DNA of 64,000 nucleotides. Source: Galaxea fascicularis (Eukaryota > Cnidaria > Anthozoa > Scleractinia > Euphylliidae). A model generated the notes under the pieces. That model worked only from the letters and a program-made list of their open reading frames with translations, was not told the origin of the DNA and did no database searches. Location of the stretch: NCBI GenBank assembly GCA_948470475.1, contig OX419345.1:18560239-18624238 (forward strand), read 5' to 3'. Below are positions 1-13,200 of this stretch, piece after piece; position 1 is the stretch's first letter, and the number at the start of each line of letters is the position of its first letter. The position numbers were made by a program, and so were the translations under genes.

Positions 1-3000
1 ACGGCAATCACTCAAGAGAAAACTACTAAGCTGTACGTTCGTGTGGTGATATTTATTGTGCCGTACGATGTAATTATAACTTGGAGTCTTCGGGTGTAAT
101 ACTACAACTCTGATTTAATGTTTTTTTTAAACTTTGTCGTTTGTCATTAATGGGGTTATAAATCTCCAGTAGTTTCCGAAAATCAGCTCAAACAATTATT
201 GTTGTGATATTTCTCGTGCTGCTTTTAATCAGTGATGTAAAACGTTGCTCAAACTTTTGAGTCTTTAGATGGTATACTTACGTGTGGCGATTTCAAAATA
301 AAATGTATTCAAATGAAAAAAAAAAAAAAAAACAAAAGTAAAAAAACAACTAGCAAATGAAAACCAAAAAGAAGAACAACAAACAGGGAAGAAACTCCTT
401 CTCGTTCTCACGGTCACACAACTTAACAGTGGTAGACATAAGGCGGCCCTTTGTTTAAGTCAAGAAGCGCGATCTTGTTTCTGCTTGGCCACGGAGGCAC
501 GCCAGGAAAGAGAAGGCAAAATTCAGCAAGGAATACATGGTGAGCTCTATTTTGCCCTACTGAATTATTCAACTGACAAAGCTGCTGAGCTGCAGAGCTG
601 CATTTTCTTAAGGTGCTGTGAATTTTGGCTGGGAAGTGTATACTAATGACCAGTTAGAATTCGCTGTGGTGCTCGTCAATGCTCTGATGATGTTTGAGTG
701 TATGGATGAAATCAGTCCTAAGTGTGACTTGTCAAATGAAAGATTCCGAGAAATATCCTTCTGTTCGGAAGTTTTGTCTTTGCTATGCTGTATAAAGCTA
801 GTTTAAAGAAAAGGCTATCAATAAAAATTTGACTATGCTTGTAATCCTGTACTGGTAAAAACTATGAAGAAAAATTTATTTGAAAATGCTCTTACAGATT
901 TTTTTTTTAATTTGGTCGACAAATTGTGGGACTAAAGTAATTTGCACTGTCTAAGTGTCCGACTCAATTTCTAAAGAATTGATCTTTTTTAAAAGGGGCA
1001 GCCTTTTGTTACTAATGCTATGGTAACTCCCTGTTGCTTGGAAACCGATGAGGAATTAAACTTTGGACAGACGTCGAAATGATGTTGTAATTTCAAGGAA
1101 CTCGAAGTTTGTCTTGACTATAAAAAAATTTGGATCTTAAAACAAGGTACACCCCAAGCCAAAAGAACTGCCGCGAGCCTCCTTAATTGCTGAATAACTG
1201 AACGTTGAAGAAATATAGAATGCTGGGGTACTGAAAACCAGCGTCTGTGGATTAAATCCTGAGTTAAGATCATTCGAGGGGAAGCGAGTAAGTGTGTTTC
1301 CTGTGGTACTATAGAGTGTACAGTGTAACCATGCTTTCCTGTATTGCTCTTTACTTTTCCCCTCATATTGTTCTAAACGTTAGATTCTGGTGTGGATAAT
1401 CACTGAAGAGAAAGCCAATGAGCTGTACTTTCGTGAGGTGATACTGATTCCTTGCGCAGTACAATGTAATTGTCAGTATGTTTTGAGTCTGTGGAAATAT
1501 CACTACAACGTAGCGATTCAAGAGAAAACTATTGTTATGTCATTTCTCGTGTTATCATTAAATTGTGATATAAAACGTTGCTTACCACCAGCATAGATTC
1601 TGGCTTGACCAAATCCTCAACAGTGACGATTGAATTGTAAACTATTGAGCAATACAAGATTGGCGTTTTGTTTTTATTATTTCTGAATTAAATGCTAAGG
1701 TTTGACTGTCTGAAGCTTTAATCTACTAGATTAGTTCAAACTATGATGTTCGTGGATACAGAAAACCGAGACTAACGTTTTTCTTATCTTCATTGTAGAG
1801 TTGTTTCTTTTTTACCCTTGAAAATTCAATCAAAGATTACCATGGTGAAGCTAAAAGTGCCAGAAAATTGTTTTGTTTGTCAGGATGGATTAACACTGTG
1901 AGAACGGGCATACGAATAAAAAATGCTGATAGGTATTTTGATGTGCTGCTGTTTATTATAAGCTTATACGTGGCTCTACCTTTGAACACTTCCGATTAAG
2001 TTCTAAAGAGTGACGTTTCTGAGACGTTTCCGAGCAATACTGTCTTGTGGTGGTGTGCGAAGTCTCTGGATGAAATTCTGAACGATGACTTTTCACACTT
2101 CAGCTATTGCATGACTTTGTTGTTAGCTCTGTCTGTATGAAAAAACCTTTAACTTCACTCAAACAAAAGCTAACATTATACCGAGTAGTAACAATGCTTA
2201 TGGAATCCTTACATGCTGGGCTATCGGCAAACAAGATATATACAGCTGTTATCAGCAACAGCCGTAAGTGAAAATCGGCACTGAAGTAAGCTTTGGGGTT
2301 TACCACGCTGTACAAGGTTGGTTCAGGATTGAGTCTGTGGATCAGAACACTACTGACCGGTGACGCTTCATGATACTCTCGTGTGCTCTAAAAGATTGTT
2401 GTTCTTTTTGGTTAAGGTGAAATGCTTCGTGTTCAAAGTAAAAACTGATTAGAATTGGGACATTTCTTTTGACTCTAGCAGTTCTGCTTTGTTGCGCCAT
2501 ATGAACTCTGGCATCCATGGACAAAAAGCTGAAAATCTGATGATTGGATAGACTTTTCAGTGTTCGAATGAAATCCGAAAATGTTATCATTCGAATCAAA
2601 GCTGCTGTGCAGTCCTTCCTCTAGCGCCGTTTATCACGCTGTTCCAAGATTAGTGGTGCTAACGATCGAGTCTTTGGAGTGAATACGTACAGTGCGTTCA
2701 GTCGTGTGAAGGGTGCAAAGGAGTAAATAACTTTCCTGTACTGCTGTTTATATAGCGATACAAGATGGTTTTATCTCTCGAATCTTTTCATGAAATTCTA
2801 AGGTGCGGCCATTTAAATGAAAGCAACTGCGAGCAATACTTTCCTGTGGTGTTGTTTGTTATGTTTCAGGAAAGGGTTTGCAACGTTTTGGTTTCAATTG
2901 TAGAAGAAGGGCGGTAGTGTATGCGATCTTTTGCAAGAGAACTATTGACCCGCCCTATCTGGTGTTGCGGGGGCTACTACGCTCTACAAGGTGGGTTAGA

Positions 3001-3480
3001 TTTAAAGCTTCGGTTAAAGTCCTATAGTGTGACGTTAATACGAAAACCACTGATCAGTCCTTCTGTAGTGTCCCGCTGTAAGAGGTAGTTCGTTCTTTTA
3101 AATTCCGTGGTCAAAAATTTAATTGCAAAATGCTAGATTTTCATCAGCACATTCCTGTGGTATTGCTTACGCACAAGTGTAAAACTTTAAAGAAAGTGAT
3201 TGCAACTTTTCAATTTGTGGATAAAACCTAAAGAGTAGCTTATTCAGCCTCCTGCAAACTGCCCATTATTTGGTACTGCTTATGCTGCTGCAAAGCTGAT
3301 TATAAAACTTGAGGATCCGTGGATGTGACGCTGGATTGCTTCGTTTAACTAAAAGAACGTTCTGCGTAATAGTATAGTGCATTGCTGTGGGCGGAGTGAA
3401 AAAAAGTTCTGATCGAAGAACAACGTCAAAAAATTCTCTCAGGGTTGGCAAAATAATCTGGGATTTTGTCATTTATCAAC
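1..3480. repeat. Decayed tandem array of roughly 100-bp units
   Basis: Variants of GTCTGTGGATGAAATCCT recur (near 701, 1245, 2065, 2785 and 3220), each accompanied by versions of TTCCTGTGGTRYTGTTTRT and by a spacer with TGACCATTCAAATGAAAG-like sequence. A longer direct repeat links 5-250 with 1395-1585. No gene is recognised here; the short open frames are chance. Confidence 0.6.
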
Positions 3481-3752
3481 AGTCTAAATGTCAGTCTTTG
3501 ACTAAAACAAAATGTGTTGCCTAAAATATTTGCCGAGAATTGAAAGTGTCAACGATTTGACCGGGAAGAAACTCCGTCACCCAAGTATTTTTCTACCTTA
3601 AATTCTTACTGACTCCACTGCACGATAGAGAATGTTCATTTTAACAAGATTTTTTCATACTGAAACAACACTGCAACATCAATATCACAGAGTTTCAAGA
3701 AATAAGTGGTATCCGAGTTAACGTTCGTGTATATGATAAAGCTTAATTACTC
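3481..3752. other. Unassigned sequence before the Penelope element
   Basis: I see no coding or repeat signal that I can name in this stretch. Confidence 0.5.
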
Positions 3753-4233
3753 TTGACTGACGTTTCGACAACCTGAGCGGAAGTCATCATCAGAGTCAAG
3801 TGATTTGCGTAACGTCAGTAGATGGTATAAATACTCTGGCCGTTGATGTGATTGGTCAACAGAGTCGTGATGTTATTGGTCGACTGTCAGTTAAGCCTAG
3901 TTGTCATTGGCTGTGGAGACTGTACACAGTGATTGGTGCGTTTCGATCCGTCTTTTGTTAGTCTAATGTGTGTGCGTGTATTGTTAGTAAAATGTCGGTC
4001 TGTTGTTTGTCTGTTGTAAACAGTGATTGGTGCGTTTCGATCCGTGTCTGTGCGTGTGTTGTTGTCGGTCAGTCTGTTGTTTGTTCGTTGTTTATGTCGT
4101 CGACAAGTCGTTTGTAAGGCGTGGGGAGTTGTAAGCAACGGTTTAGTGGTGTCTCTTCTAAGTTAGTAAACCAGCTTTCCAGTACGATCCGTTGGTAGTA
4201 ATTAGTACTGTATGTAACGCATTCAGCAGAGTC

Positions 4234-4836
4234 TCAGTCGATTCTGTGGTTTGTCTGTAAATGATGTTCAGCAATGTTATTGTTGAGGTCACCATTTCTC
4301 GTCGCTCGTTTAGTCAGTCTTACGTTCAAGTTTCTGCCGGTCTCACCGATATAAGTAGCCTGGCAGTCGCAGCATTTGATCTTGGAAACTGCTCGTTGTT
4401 TGTCCTTTGGTTTGTCTTTGTCCTTAACGTTCGTCAGTAGTTGCCGTAAAGTGGTGATGGGTTTGTGAGCAACACGGACGTTGTAGGGCTGTAGGATGCG
4501 TGCAATGGTTTCAGATGTGCCTTTGACGTAAGGTATCGTAGCTGTGGTGACAGCTGTCGCGTTGGTGTTCGTAACGTTAGGTTCTGCACGGTAGATGTTG
4601 CGTCTAACGAAGTCGCGGTTGTAGTTGTTTTTACTGAAAACGTTGTTTAGGTACTCGCGTTGGTCTGTTAAACTGTCGTGTGAGTCGCAAACTAGTTGCG
4701 CTAGTCTCGTTAGGGTACATATTGTCGTTGCTTTGTGTGAAGTAGGGTTGTAAGAGCATTCGTCAAGTAGTCGGTCAGTATGCGTAGGTTTCTTGTAAAC
4801 CGTAGTTCGTAGTTGTTTGTTGTCACGGGTAACCAA
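4234..4836 (-). pseudogene. Penelope-like reverse transcriptase C-terminus plus GIY-YIG endonuclease
   Basis: A 200-codon open segment. The first 20 residues match the thumb region of Penelope-like reverse transcriptases (VYKKPTHTDR). The last 60 carry a GIY-YIG-like block, CCDCQATYIGETGRNLNVRL, followed by an HH...H pattern (AEHHLQTNH). The catalytic reverse-transcriptase motifs are absent, so this is a fragment. Confidence 0.75.
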
Positions 4837-4850
4837 GCAGTCTAGAAAAG

Positions 4851-5231
4851 TTATCTTACCATTCTCCTCGATCTCCTTGGTGAACTGGATGTGGTCGTTT
4901 TGTCTGTTGAAGTGTTCACAATGTCCTCATCGTTCTTGAGTCGTTTCAGTGCTTGTCGTTCGTCTTTAGTCAGGTTGTTTTCTGGAAGACAGGCTGATTG
5001 TATGGTAGAAGCAATTCTACTCCTGATATTATCCTTGGTCGACTCAGATAATTCTCTTTGATGAGACAGAACCGCCTCAGCACTCGATACGATGGCCTCG
5101 GTCTGTATGCGTTTGGGCGTCACGGAATGTTTAAGTCCGTAGGAGAGAACCTGTGTTTCAGTCTTGTCTAAGGGACGGGAAGAGATATTCCTGACCCAAT
5201 CACTGTGTACAGTCTTCACAGCCAATGACAA
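4851..5231 (-). pseudogene. Penelope-like element N-terminal fragment
   Basis: A 126-codon segment starting just inside the right arm. It contains KTETQVLSYGLKHSVTPKR and NLTKDERQALKRLKND, characteristic of the region before the palm of Penelope-like reverse transcriptases. The frame degenerates into Ser/Thr/Arg at its end, where the internal deletion begins. Confidence 0.7.
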
Positions 5232-5336
5232 CTAGGCTTAACTGACAGTCGACCAATAACATCACGACTTCGTTGACCAATCACATCAACGGCCAGAGTA
5301 TTTATACTATCTACTGACGTTACACAAATCACTTCA

Positions 5337-5379
5337 CTCTGATGATGACTTCCGCTCAGGTTGTCGAAACGTCAGTCAA
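5337..5379 (+). ncRNA. Hammerhead-ribozyme-like core in the Penelope arm
   Basis: CTGATGA (5339-5345), a short stem-forming segment and CGAAAC (5365-5370) followed by GTC have the order of a hammerhead core. Penelope-like elements are known to carry such ribozymes in their terminal repeats. The same sequence occurs inverted at 3755-3795 on the minus strand. Folding was not computed. Confidence 0.4.
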
Positions 5380-5454
5380 TGTCACCACAAACAGTCCTTC
5401 TCAGGACTATACTCACCTGGACGATCGTACTCTACTTAATTATCTTAATTACTC

Positions 5455-6515
5455 TACAACAAAGCTAGTGGGAAAATTTGAACCCGCAACATATAACGTC
5501 GGGTCTGAAAACGATTATGGATTTTTGGAAGCCAGGTCTGAAAACGGGAGTGGAAAATAGCATGTTTTGGTCTGAAATAACGTCAGGAATTGGAGAACGG
5601 GCAGCACACCCCTATACCAAGAATTCCGGAGAGTACCCCCTCCCTCGCGGGAGGTCAGTCAACAGAATGTACTGCTGTCATGAGATACATATAACGAATA
5701 TATATTTAGTAATTTTCTGAAAGAGCTAAAGCGAAAAGCTACATTTAAATTTGAGAGCATAGGACATCGTTTAAGCCTCTTTAGGGTAATCTTTACAACG
5801 TGATCGTCCACTTTAGTGAGTTTAGACTATCATACGACTGTTATTTGTCAGAAATGGTTTATAAACTGGAGCCTTCGTTGTCTCATATCGATCCCTAGCG
5901 TCCATATGAGAGTGGTTCTTAAAAATAATGTTGTCTAGAAAAAGGTTTTAGTCAGGAGAATCAGTAGTCTGTCAAGTTTTATCGTCCGTGTGGAATAGTC
6001 CTTTGACAAAATACTTTGTCTAGCAGATGGTTTGGAACTAGGAATATTAATTATGAGGCTGAGGCTGACGGTTCTTAGTTTTTGCGTTTTGAGCTTGAAA
6101 CGTTCTTAAGATGTTCCAAAGTTACATGGCATTGTTTTCTGTAATGTGGTATCCGGTTGCTTGTCACATGCTTGTGCGGCTTCCTCTGATGCCGTAAACA
6201 AATCAAAAAGGCTTTATAAAGGGTGGGGGTCCCAATCACGAACGAGTCTATTTTCCATCAAATCACGATTTACGTGTGTATTTTAGAGCCTTTCACGAAT
6301 CACGTATTTTAAGCCCCCGGGGGGAGGGGTACCCCTCGGAATTCTTGGTACAGGGCTGTGCAGCCCAGTTCTCCAAATCCTGGCCCTATTTCAGAGAAAA
6401 CCATTCCATTTTCCACACCCGAACTTACCTCTAAAACCCATAACCGCGTAATCGTTTTCAGATCCAACGTTGCGGTAACAAATTTTACCACTGGCTTTGT
6501 TGCAGTGTATTGAAG
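5455..6515. repeat. Inverted-repeat element with arms of about 200 bp
   Basis: The segment at 5455-5655 recurs as a diverged reverse complement at 6310-6515 (shared ACAACAAAGC, CTGAAAACGATTA, CCAAGAATTCCG). The interior has no open frame of note. This looks like a non-autonomous DNA element or two facing copies of one repeat. Confidence 0.55.
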
Positions 6516-7289
6516 CTTGGCATCAGTGGGGAAGAATTGGTAAAATTCAGCTCGAGTGATATATTTTGGTTACTTTTCTTTCTTTATTGTTCATTTGGAG
6601 TTGAAAAGGTAAATAAAGTTTATACGCTCTCGTGGTTCGCTCGAAAACCATACCCGATTACAGACCTATAATACTCAAAATCTATACCCTTTGGGACGCA
6701 TATACCTACACAACTTGACAACACAGGAAACGGTAATTGCAAATCGGCATTGTTAGTCCTAAATGTCGGCATAGGCTAAAGGCTGGACTGGACCCTGGAC
6801 TGGACTCTGGACTCTGCACTCTGTACAAAAAAATGTGAAGGGATGGGTGGTGTGGTAGGTAGATACAGGATGTTTATTTCCATTGATTTTAGCCACTTTC
6901 TCTCTTTTCTTAGTCGATTTTAGTAATATTATACAGTAGGCCTCCACACTCCCTCTTTTTTGTCTATTTCTTTACGAACATGCTACTTCAAAGTCATCCA
7001 GGCTGTTTCGTGCGCGCACTTCCTCCTCGCGTGAATGAAGGTGGAATGTCATCCCTGAAATATAATGCCCAGCTTGCTTGTTCGCTGTTGAAAATGCCAA
7101 AATTAGAATCCGTTTACTCTTGAGAATCCGGCCCATTTTGATAGAATTTCACCAAATTTGCAGCGCTAAACAAGTAAAATATAGGATAATCGAACAGTGG
7201 TATAATACGCGCAGAGATAAAGATTTTGACACGTTTAAAATGATTAATAAAAAATGATTAATCAATGACTCTGTTGACGAGTAACGTAA

Positions 7290-7620
7290 CGTTTGCAATA
7301 AGTTAATATTGATATATGAACTCCTAATAGATTCACGATCATTTTCACAAAAATTTACCCATAGTTCACGAATCACGGTCCACAAAAGAAGAAGATCACA
7401 GGTCACGCTAGGCTATCAATTCACGGGTCACGATTATAATCGAGCTATTTTCACTTGCGACGAGCTTTTTGCAATAAGTTAATTGATGTATGAACTACTA
7501 ATAGATTCACGATCATTTTCACGAAAATTTACCCATGATTCACGAATCACGGTCCACAAAACAACAACATCACGGTTCACGACTATAATCGAGGTATTTT
7601 CACGTGTCACGAGCTTTTTC
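7290..7620 (+). repeat. Tandem duplication of a segment of about 160 bp
   Basis: GCAATAAGTTAAT, CTAATAGATTCACGATCATT and TTCACGAATCACGGTCCAC occur twice in the same order, starting near 7290 and 7470. A related TCACGAATCACG block occurs near 6293. Non-coding. Confidence 0.6.
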
Positions 7621-7690
7621 TCTCTTAATTACGCGTCGCGCGTCCTTTACCATCCTGTTTATAAAAAGCATTGAACACATAACTTGATTT

Positions 7691-9644
7691 TAGAGAGAGC
7701 CTAACGCTTTTTAGACGCGGTCTTTTATTGGAAAACCAAACAATAGCTGACACAACACAAAAAGTATCACTAGCCCTGATAACAAAAGAAGCTACAGGTC
7801 ATAGGGACCAATGAAGATAGAGGTCTGCAAGAGCTCCAGGATCACTCTGAAGTTGTGGATGAAATCCTAAAGTACTACTGTTGATATGAACCTCTAAGTT
7901 GTAGTTTCCTTCAGTACTGCTCGTTATACTGTACATGGCTACTGTAGGTTTTTTGTAATTTGTAGGAGTGGAGGGGTGGGGGAACAGCCGGAGCCCTGTA
8001 GGCTTGCCTGAGGTATTCCCCCACCCCACTCAGTCCCCAATTTTTCACATTTGGATGCTCCGAAACGCTGTTTTTTTAAATAGATAACTTGAACTTAAAC
8101 TATATCTATAAAGCATGCCGAACTTTCAAAATTGGGCCATTCAAAATCATACAATTTGAAGGAGCATAGGCCTGCAATTGTATATCCTTTGTTTTTGTGT
8201 AACAAAAAAAACATCCTCTGTGGAGGCTTGATAAATCTTACGAAACATAGTGTTGAGTATTTCTTGAAATGGAAGCTTTAATTTACTGCCTTCCTCAGTT
8301 TTTGCCTCTCTGATAGAGTTTTCAGTTTGGTTTGAAGACAAGTCGACTTCAGAGTTAATTTCTTCCTGATGAGCTTTGACAATTCGTGGCCGCCATTTTG
8401 GGAATTGTCGCCCAGCTGGCCTAAAAGCACAGGACACCCAATCGCACAGATCTCTTAAAAAGGGCAATTGAACTATCAGAGCATTCTGCTTCGCTTGTTT
8501 TACCAAAACGTGAATTAGCCAGGCGTCCAAACAGCTTTCTGGCTATTTTTGGCTAGAAGTTGACAAAAGTTTCGCGAAAGGTCAAAAGTTGCCGAATGTG
8601 GCTCAGCCTGGTGCTTACATCATTTTTGTACTGAAAACTGCAAGTCACCACAATCAAATCGTTTAAAGAGTGAAAATCGTCAATCCACAGAAAGCGAGAA
8701 AGCTTGGTTTGAATTAACTTAGAAAGTATAGTTTTTTTAATTTTTCCGTCGGTAATTTGATTTTGAAAGCTCGTGACTCTTGTATTATCCTGGATGTTTG
8801 CAAATTTGATTAGAGGTACTTAAATGTTTGCATTCACAACTGAGGAACCAGCTGCCACACAGCGTTTTTTTACATCAGTAAAAGAAGAACATTTTTTTTC
8901 AAAATTTCAGTATGATTCACAATCGAAGTAAGAGTGCAATCAATGAGAAATGTAGAATTATTCGACAATATAAACGTTTCTGTATGTTTGCCTCTAAACA
9001 CAAATGACGTGAGAATCCTCAAAAAGAGATAGCCTACCGGCAAAATATCTCGAACGATGCACAAAAAACTTAAAAAGTGAATGTTACATGATAACAATTC
9101 AGAAATCGGCCAATTAAAGGGAGCAGAATTCTTTTTATAGTGCACCCATCTATAGTTCCATGTTTACACTTGTAAAAGCTAAGTAACATAACTTACGAAG
9201 ATAACAAGTGTGTTAGAGTTCTAGCCTGTCCTTTGCTTGCCCCCTTGTCCCTTCTTTTGTCACGGAGCAGCAGCGACAATATGCATCCTGCAAAAAGGAA
9301 GTAACTCGAATTATAAACTAGAACAGAACTGTTAGAATAAACTGGATTTGGAGGTTTTTTGGATTCTACAAATTTGACAGGAAATAAACCTTTAAAAAGA
9401 GCACCGTAGATGCCAAACAAGAGCTAATCAACTGGACTTTAACGTTACAGTTGCTAAACCGACCAATTCAAGTTTGTTTTGTCCACCAAACAAAGATTGC
9501 TCGAGAGAAAGCCAAACTGTCAGGCAACCAAAACCAAGTGATGATCGACATAAAAGCCGAAGATTTTCCAAGAAGAAAAATTGCTTAAATCGATGAACAT
9601 CTTCCAACGCTTTAACGCTAATTAAGTCGTATGTTTATACTTAC
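7691..9644. other. No recognisable gene
   Basis: A single copy of the GGATGAAATCCTAAAG repeat motif lies at 7858 and a C/G-rich hairpin at 7970-8035. A 127-codon minus-strand frame at 8147-8530 has no domain I know and no clear splice sites. Confidence 0.4.
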
Positions 9645-10295
9645 ATTTAGAGGTGTCTCTAACTTGTTCCCTTGTAAATATCTTCATCAAGGCAGGAGAG
9701 ATCCTTAAAAAATCCTGATGGAAAAACGGTGTTTTAAGTAGTAAGACAACATGCATGTTAAGTTCAGTAAACCATTAAGACTTAAAATCATGGAGAAGTG
9801 TTTATGGTACCGGTTGTTTCGCTAAACCGCAGCTCAGTCGACTCGCTACATTTTAAAATTGACAAACACTCCAACGTTTGAATCAAATTTACGCCAAACG
9901 CTAATTTAAGAACAAGAAATAATATTTTATTTAATAGATATTGTAGCGAAACAAGCGATACCGTGTTAACGCCAAGAATATCCAGGTTAAACATGACCAA
10001 CTTTCCAGGAAAGAATATTTCTCGTAATCATGAACATTTTAAAGAAGTACAAGCTATGTGATAAAATTAGTTACCTTGCAGAGAAACAAATAAACCACAA
10101 AACGGACTTCATAAATTTTGCCCTGTCAACACGTGCCTCCGATGCTCGTCCAGAAAGTCAAGTTTTCGCAACTTATGGCTGATGCAGACATCCCCAACAT
10201 CCCCAACATTAAAGCACCAATTAGAAAAGTCGTTATTTCCGAGTGAATTATGTTTACCAAAACGAACAAGCTCTCGGTTGCTTGCGGGAAGCCAT
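9645..10295 (-). other. Weak candidate for two 5' exons of a small gene
   Basis: An ATG at 10295-10293 opens MASRKQPRACSF and meets a GTAAAC donor after 10258 (phase 2). An exon at 9645-9703 (acceptor TTTTTTAAG, donor GTAAGT) continues in phase as WISPALMKIFTREQVRDTSK. The obvious next exon near 9290 would create a stop at the junction, so the model fails there. Confidence 0.18.
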
Positions 10296-13200
10296 GTTGC
10301 GTTCCTGTGCTAGTCGCTTTTCGAAGGTGACAGCAAAACATGAATAATGAGGAGAACAATTTGCAATTCAAATAAAGAAATGTGCATTCTGTACAAGGAT
10401 TACTGGAAACCTGGAATCAGTTAAGAAATTACCAAAAACCTTTGGTATTGCAAACGTTGGCAAAGAAAACTATATTTCAAACGTTGTTTGAGCACCACTA
10501 TATGTGCAACTTTGAGTCCTCCTTCTGTGACATTCTTGTAACTATGTCAAACTTCACTTTTTTTCTGCAATATCCCAGAGCTATGTCATGTTTCCCAGAA
10601 AAATTCCCGAGTCTTCCAATTCCCTGCAAAATCTCCAGATTCTCAGACGAATTTTGTTTTTCGCCCGAAACAGGCCTTGTTAGAGCTGTCAGCCCCGTGT
10701 TTTCAGCACATATTAATGACATATTAATGATACTCGTTTTTTCCCGTCTATTTATGGCCTACGCGCTTCGCGCTTGGGCCATAAGTGAAGGGGGAAAAAA
10801 GTCGGCCGTAACTTACAGTGCGGACCTCGAACTCGGTTAGTATGAGGTATTTATGTCCTAGCAAACGGTTATTCTGAAACAGGGCACAAAAGTTCAGTCA
10901 AATGATCTAATAAATGAGTGTATAATTGTCGTATTGACGAGGCAAACGACTGATAAACGTGAAACAAACGTAAGGCAATTCTTGAACAGAAACGTGCCCT
11001 CACCAAATTCTGATTTTTATCACCTTCAGGATTTGAGCTTTTGAAGCTGACGTTTTGTTCTCAACTTCAGTTTTTGGGAAACTGGGGAGGAGGTGAAATA
11101 CGACTCCTCTAAAAACGGCTGCGTGGGGGCCAGCGCTAAGAATGAAATGAAAGGATGGAAAATTGTCTCCTGATCAAAAATAACAATCCTGAACAAATGT
11201 GAAAACTGAAATAAAAAGCCCCCTCTTCATTCAGCTCCATCTCTTTGTTAAGCCCTGTAGTACTATGAAGTACCACCTTTCCCTACCTCTCCACTGACAA
11301 GTTTTGCAGAGGTAAGCAGAATGGTAGCGGCAACATATACACTACAAATGCCATGTTCCCGTGACTGCTATTTAATGAAGACTAATGGTTACATATACTT
11401 ACAGATACTTCACAATAGACAGTAAAACTGTTAGCTGTTGTCATTTTGATCCTTTAAAGAACACCTGAGAACAGTTGTGAAGCTACCATAGTAGACTGCT
11501 TACATTTTGAAAAGTGGACACTGTTTTTGATCAAGACTGTAAACTCTTCAGTTTCCAAAAGTGGGACTTACCTTACCTAAAGAGGGCAAAAATATAAAAA
11601 TCAGTGATGCTGGGATAATTAACTAAAGCTTATGACTGCTCCTCTGCTCCAAGAATTATATGTATTGTATTAAGCTGATCTATGTAAAGTGAATTAGAGG
11701 ATGGGCTGCAATAAGAGAAAGATGGAACAGTTGAGTGTTCAAAACATTGTGCGCCTTGTCACTAATTTTTGAAAAGTAGCTTGTGATTCCAGGTAAATTG
11801 TTAGTGGTGTAGTCACTCACAAGATGACAAACTGACTGACAGAGAGACAAACTGACAGCCCTGCATTCAATAAAAACAGTTATGTAATGCCAAACTTTTA
11901 TGCACACATTGAAAAATGGGTTCGATAGCAGGACAGTCACTTTCTTTGGTACACATCAAAATTATCTCTCACAAGGTCTTCTGGACATGCGTTTTGATTT
12001 TGACATGCACTTTGATTTTAATAAGTTGTTATCCAGTTTCCTTTGGCAGAAAATTGTTTTAAATGACAATACGTCTTTGTTATTATACAGACACTGTTTC
12101 ACCAATACCTTACTAAGTATCACTTGACAATCAGTCAATTGTCAACCAATGCTTAACTTGTTATTGAGGTCAAGGTGCTTGTGATTTCGTCATGTTTTCT
12201 TTGTAGTTGTAATTCCTTCCACAAAAATTTGTGTGGATTCACTTGGTATTATGACAAATGGTGATAATTATCTTGTGCATCTGGTCAGTTACAGATCAGT
12301 TTGTTGTGGAAAGGAAAGAGTAGAGTAGGGTAATCCTTGATGGAATATTGAGGTTAAAGTGCGACCAGTGTTGGTCATGTGCTTTACAAAACTCTAAGAA
12401 TTGAACAGGACCAACAATCGATCAATAACCTGATTCTACCGATAATTTTCCCACATACCACTGTGACTTGACTGATAGACCGCCAACACTTGACCACGAA
12501 AATACTGATGTGACAAGCCAGACATCGACCGATTGCTGTTCGACATATTAATCAACTCTGCTCTAGCTGCCAATCGAGCAACATGTTTTTCTTTATCGCT
12601 AGTTTCAACCAACTATCAACCAACTACTGACTGACTATTGACAACTAGCAATGGACCATCGACTGATATATCAAATAACACATCGATCGATAAGTTGCCT
12701 GATGTTTCGGTCGACAGTCTACCCACAGTACACATGATACAATGAGTTACTACGTGTTACAGCATATGGTCACCAAATTTATTGAGACGATATTTTTGTG
12801 TATAGTTAAAATATGACAAAAAAGTCAACTGCAGCCAGAAAATTTATTTTCAGTGTACAGTAGACTTTTTTAAATCAATAAGAACAATTCCGTCTTATTT
12901 AGAAGTAAGCTTATAAGAAGGCTTTCTAACTTCAATTGGTGTCAGCTGAAAATAACGACAAAGTGACAACCTCCTTGGCAATCGTCCTGCTCTGTCTGTG
13001 AAGCACTTTGCTTGTGTCGTCCCCAACAAACCCGGCAAAAAAGAGCTTTGCAAAATCCTGACATATGCATTTCGGTAGCCATTTTGCTGGTGTCCAGGTA
13101 CCGGAAGCGAGCGGAAGAATCATAGGCTTGGTTACAAAGTCAAAATATTTAGGACGTTTCATATTTGGGACACATTTTCGGACACTTCGTTTAAACACGG

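Larger units (their letters stand above)
3753..5379 (-). mobile_element. Penelope-like retroelement, internally deleted, with inverted terminal arms
   Basis: Two arms of about 163 bp (3753-3916 and 5217-5379) are near-perfect inverted repeats. Between them, minus-strand reading frames at 4851-5231 (N-terminal segment with SRIASTIQ, LTKDERQALKRLKND) and 4234-4836 (reverse-transcriptase end with TTVYKKPTHTDRLL, then a GIY-YIG-type segment with CDCQATYIGETGRNLNVRL) match the order of Penelope-like elements. Most of the reverse-transcriptase core between them is missing, and the two frames do not join, so the copy is inactive. A 25-bp direct repeat (3927-3951 and 4021-4045) lies in the tail. Confidence 0.85.

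Noticed and set aside
8147..8530. A 127-codon minus-strand frame
   Set aside because: It has no recognisable domain, and no start context or splice sites consistent with neighbouring segments.
10382..10840. A 152-codon plus-strand frame
   Set aside because: It has no domain, has atypical composition, and overlaps a minus-strand frame of equal quality.
12932..13198. Minus-strand frames including a start MATEMHMSGF...
   Set aside because: They are short, with no domain, no partner exons and no conserved context, so they may be a repeat fragment.
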